A stretch of DNA of 64,000 nt from a bacterium (GTDB lineage Bacteria > DRYD01), in contig JAUQQQ010000004.1 of the NCBI GenBank assembly GCA_030549815.1, forward strand, positions 1 through 64,000, read 5' to 3'. The notes beneath the pieces are model-generated. The model worked only from the letters and a program-made list of their open reading frames with translations, had not been told where the DNA came from and did not search any database. A program made the position numbers and the translations under genes. Shown in pieces: positions 61,993 through 64,000 of this stretch (its first letter is position 1; each line of letters begins with the position of its first letter).

Positions 61993-62850
61993 CTATATAG
62001 ATTGAGGAATCCAAACTGTTTTTATTTCAACGAATTTTTCTATCCAGTATAAACCTTCTGATTTTTCATCATCATAAAAGTCTTGGTATTTCATATCTTT
62101 TATTTTAATTCTTTTAACGTTAAGAGAAGCTCCTTCTATTATTTTTTCAATCAATTCTTGGTTATTTCCTACGTAATCGATAAGGTTAACATCCATGTGC
62201 TTTACCAAATGATCAACTATTTCATTTTCGTATTGTGTTATTATATTGATAACCCCAGGAGGTAGATCAGAAGCAACTAATACTTCAGCAAAGGTAAGAA
62301 CAGGTAATGGATTTTTATTTAACAAAGCAACAACTGTGTTACCAGCAACTATTGCAGGTATAACCTGGGTTATAAAGGAAAGTAAAGGAGGAGTATCAGA
62401 TATAATAGATCCAACAACGCCAACATACTCAGGAACAGAATAATTAATAAAAGAGGAAGCAACTTTATTAACAGTGCCAAGAATATGAGCATATTTATCT
62501 GTCCAACCTGCATAATGGATAAGTCTATCGATAGATTTTTGGATTTCAATTTCAGGGTTTTCAACATTGTGCTTTTTTAATTCATTTATTATCTCACTTT
62601 TCCTATTTTCTAATTCTTCAGCCATTCTATATATTATTTGTCCTTTATTATAGTTAGACTTTTTATTCCACACTTTCAGAGCGTTTTTTGCAAATCTTAC
62701 GGCATCTCTTAAATCCTTTTTAGAACCTCTCGGGATATTAGCCAAAAATTTCCCTTCTTTATCAAAAATTTTATAAGTCCTGCCACTTTCACTTCTAACA
62801 AACTCGTTATTAATGAACATTTTATAAGTTTTATAAACTTCCACCATCAT
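61993..62850 (-). CDS. half-length aldehyde dehydrogenase-like protein without catalytic domain
   Basis: 285 residues. The N-terminal and NAD-binding parts are recognisable: KMFINNEFVRSESGRTYKIFD, ARFAKNALKVWNKKS-like RFAKNALKVWNKKSNYNKG, GVVGSIISDTPPLLSFITQVIPAIVAGNTVVAL and DLPPGVINIIT. The sequence then ends with IEKFVEIKTVWIPQSI where the catalytic-domain Cys and Glu would follow. The ending looks native, so this is likely a distinct short family or one half of a two-protein enzyme. A full ALDH partner is not in the window. Confidence 0.8.
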   Translation of the reverse strand: MMVEVYKTYKMFINNEFVRSESGRTYKIFDKEGKFLANIPRGSKKDLRDAVRFAKNALKVWNKKSNYNKGQIIYRMAEELENRKSEIINELKKHNVENPEIEIQKSIDRLIHYAGWTDKYAHILGTVNKVASSFINYSVPEYVGVVGSIISDTPPLLSFITQVIPAIVAGNTVVALLNKNPLPVLTFAEVLVASDLPPGVINIITQYENEIVDHLVKHMDVNLIDYVGNNQELIEKIIEGASLNVKRIKIKDMKYQDFYDDEKSEGLYWIEKFVEIKTVWIPQSI

Positions 62851-63097
62851 TAACTACCCCTACTTTTATAAGTTAAAAGTTTATTTTTCATGGAATTCTT
62901 TGAATGTTTCAATAATTTTAGCATACACTATTCCACTTCCCAATAACAAAACCTTTCTATAATATTCTACACTTATTTACTTACTACCTTCAAACTTTGG
63001 TATTCTTTTAGACAATTTGTAAATTGGCTACGCTAATTAATGTTTATATCAAGTCCTTTAACAAGGAAAAACTAAAAGTTTTATTAAAAATAATAAT

Positions 63098-64000
63098 ATG
63101 AACAACATTATATTAAGGATCTTTGTTTTTACTTTTCTTCCTTACATGATTTCAATTCTTTTCATTTTCACTTTCCAGAACATTCCTAAAGTAAGAAACA
63201 ATCAAGAAGAAAAAAAAATTATCTACAGTTTCAATTACTTTATTCTTCTTGATTTTAGAGGTTTTCTTTCAAAGATAAGGGAATACATAAATAACCAAAA
63301 TTTATTAACTCTTACCGACCTCTACAATGATTATATTGTGACGTTTGATATTTATGGAAACCCAGAAATAGCAAAAAAAATAGAAAACAAACATCTAATA
63401 AACTTACACACAGATTTGAATAAATTTTATTCATATGCCATTTTTCAAGAGCAAAACTCAAATATCGAACAAAACAAAGTATGGATAACACTTTTTGATT
63501 TTAATCTAAATCCTATTAACTCATCAAAAATCATTTTTAACAAAAATTTTAAAGAAATATCTTACCTAAGTAATGAAAAAATAGGTTTTTTACTATCTTC
63601 AGAATCGTTAAATTATTTGGCATTATATAATTTTCAATATTTTAAATCTTCATTTAAATTGCAAAAAAAAGCCGAGTTTAATATCAAACAAAACATATCC
63701 TGTAAATATAACCAAGATGCTAAATTTTCTATATTTCACATCTTTAATGATACTCAAAACATAGTTATTCTTTTTGATAATGATACTTATAATCAATACT
63801 ATTTATCCGATACATACCCACAAAACATAACAACAAACGATAATAATATCTTTATATTAGCAAAAAAAATAATAGATAATCAACAATATTTAGTAAAAAT
63901 CCCAAAAAATAATATAAAATACGCTTTCTTTTACAAAATAGATAATAACTGGAATTATAGCCTTAATTATTATAATAGCTATTTAATCATACTAAAAGAA
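63098..64000 (+). CDS. partial ORF: membrane-anchored protein of unknown function
   Basis: Open from ATG 63098 to the window end: 301 codons without a stop, absent from the supplied track because it runs off the edge. The N-terminus (MNNIILRIFVFTFLPYMISILFIFTF) is a membrane anchor or signal. The rest is beta-rich and Asn/Phe/Lys-rich, similar in style to 179-1210. No ribosome binding site is visible. The 247-bp spacer before it (62851-63097) shows no other feature. Confidence 0.7.
   Translation, partial: MNNIILRIFVFTFLPYMISILFIFTFQNIPKVRNNQEEKKIIYSFNYFILLDFRGFLSKIREYINNQNLLTLTDLYNDYIVTFDIYGNPEIAKKIENKHLINLHTDLNKFYSYAIFQEQNSNIEQNKVWITLFDFNLNPINSSKIIFNKNFKEISYLSNEKIGFLLSSESLNYLALYNFQYFKSSFKLQKKAEFNIKQNISCKYNQDAKFSIFHIFNDTQNIVILFDNDTYNQYYLSDTYPQNITTNDNNIFILAKKIIDNQQYLVKIPKNNIKYAFFYKIDNNWNYSLNYYNSYLIILKE

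Noticed and set aside
1-64000. CRISPR array, transposon, prophage or integrated element
   Set aside because: I found no regularly spaced repeats, transposase, integrase or target duplications, and composition is even along the window.

Overview
The window is a compact, strongly AT-rich bacterial chromosome segment: about 70 protein genes, four tRNAs, almost no non-coding space, and no rRNA, insertion sequence, prophage or CRISPR array. Lipid A genes (lpxA, fabZ), an LptD-type outer-membrane barrel, type IV pilus genes (pilT and at least six pseudopilin-like proteins), signal peptidase I and a TgpA-type transglutaminase indicate a diderm bacterium. A 7-Fe-type ferredoxin, glycolytic genes (pfkA, gap, tkt) and a BKACE enzyme fit an anaerobic fermenter. 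Many proteins are divergent from their family consensus, which suggests a poorly sampled lineage, but there is no marker here that fixes the phylum. Standard code; ATG, GTG and TTG starts are all used, normally with a clear AGGAGG-like ribosome binding site.

Layout. 1-2.3 kb (minus): tRNA-Thr, a probable beta-propeller protein and a secreted EF-hand protein. 2.4-10.9 kb (plus): mazG, glycosyltransferase, NeuD-type acetyltransferase, usp, recG, mrp, a secreted protein and a small COG2112-like kinase. 10.9-20.5 kb (minus): lpxA, Gfo/Idh oxidoreductase, fabZ, LuxC-like reductase, tgpA and der, then a pseudopilin cluster interrupted by tRNA-Pro. 20.6-24.3 kb (plus): HD hydrolase, HIT protein, folC, endonuclease IV-like TIM barrel. 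24.3-41.4 kb (minus): HAD phosphatase, antiporter, gap, 5'-nucleotidase behind an unusual structured leader, GT2, udk, ferredoxin, a set of unknown envelope proteins with a G5-3D protein, BKACE, tkt led by tRNA-Ala, a flavodoxin-like oxidoreductase, an acidic protein and a large protein with elastin-like pentapeptides. 41.5-45 kb (plus): ridA, pseudopilin, dnaN, MFS transporter. 45-54.6 kb (minus): lptD led by tRNA-Trp, pilT, spoIID-like, folD, lepB, nucleotidyltransferase, prmA-like, and an ECF sigma/anti-sigma locus. 54.7-64 kb: pfkA (plus), a second pseudopilin cluster, rnpA, tsaD, folE (minus), a clostripain-like protease (plus), a zinc-ribbon protein and a half-length aldehyde dehydrogenase (minus), and an unfinished ORF (plus) that the ORF track misses.

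The most interesting points are: (1) three of the four tRNAs are followed 8-11 nt later on the same strand by a coding start with no Shine-Dalgarno (pseudopilin, transketolase, LptD), so tRNA 3' processing would create near-leaderless mRNAs; (2) a 745-residue protein carrying P-G-x-G-x elastin-like repeats and a glycine-rich C-terminus, in an operon with an acidic protein; (3) an H-type pseudoknot plus hairpin directly upstream of a 5'-nucleotidase gene, matching no riboswitch class I recognise; (4) an ECF sigma gene placed last in its operon, behind an intrinsic terminator; (5) substitutions at key positions of FolD and PfkA and an aldehyde dehydrogenase without a catalytic domain. All function calls come from reading motifs; no database search was run.
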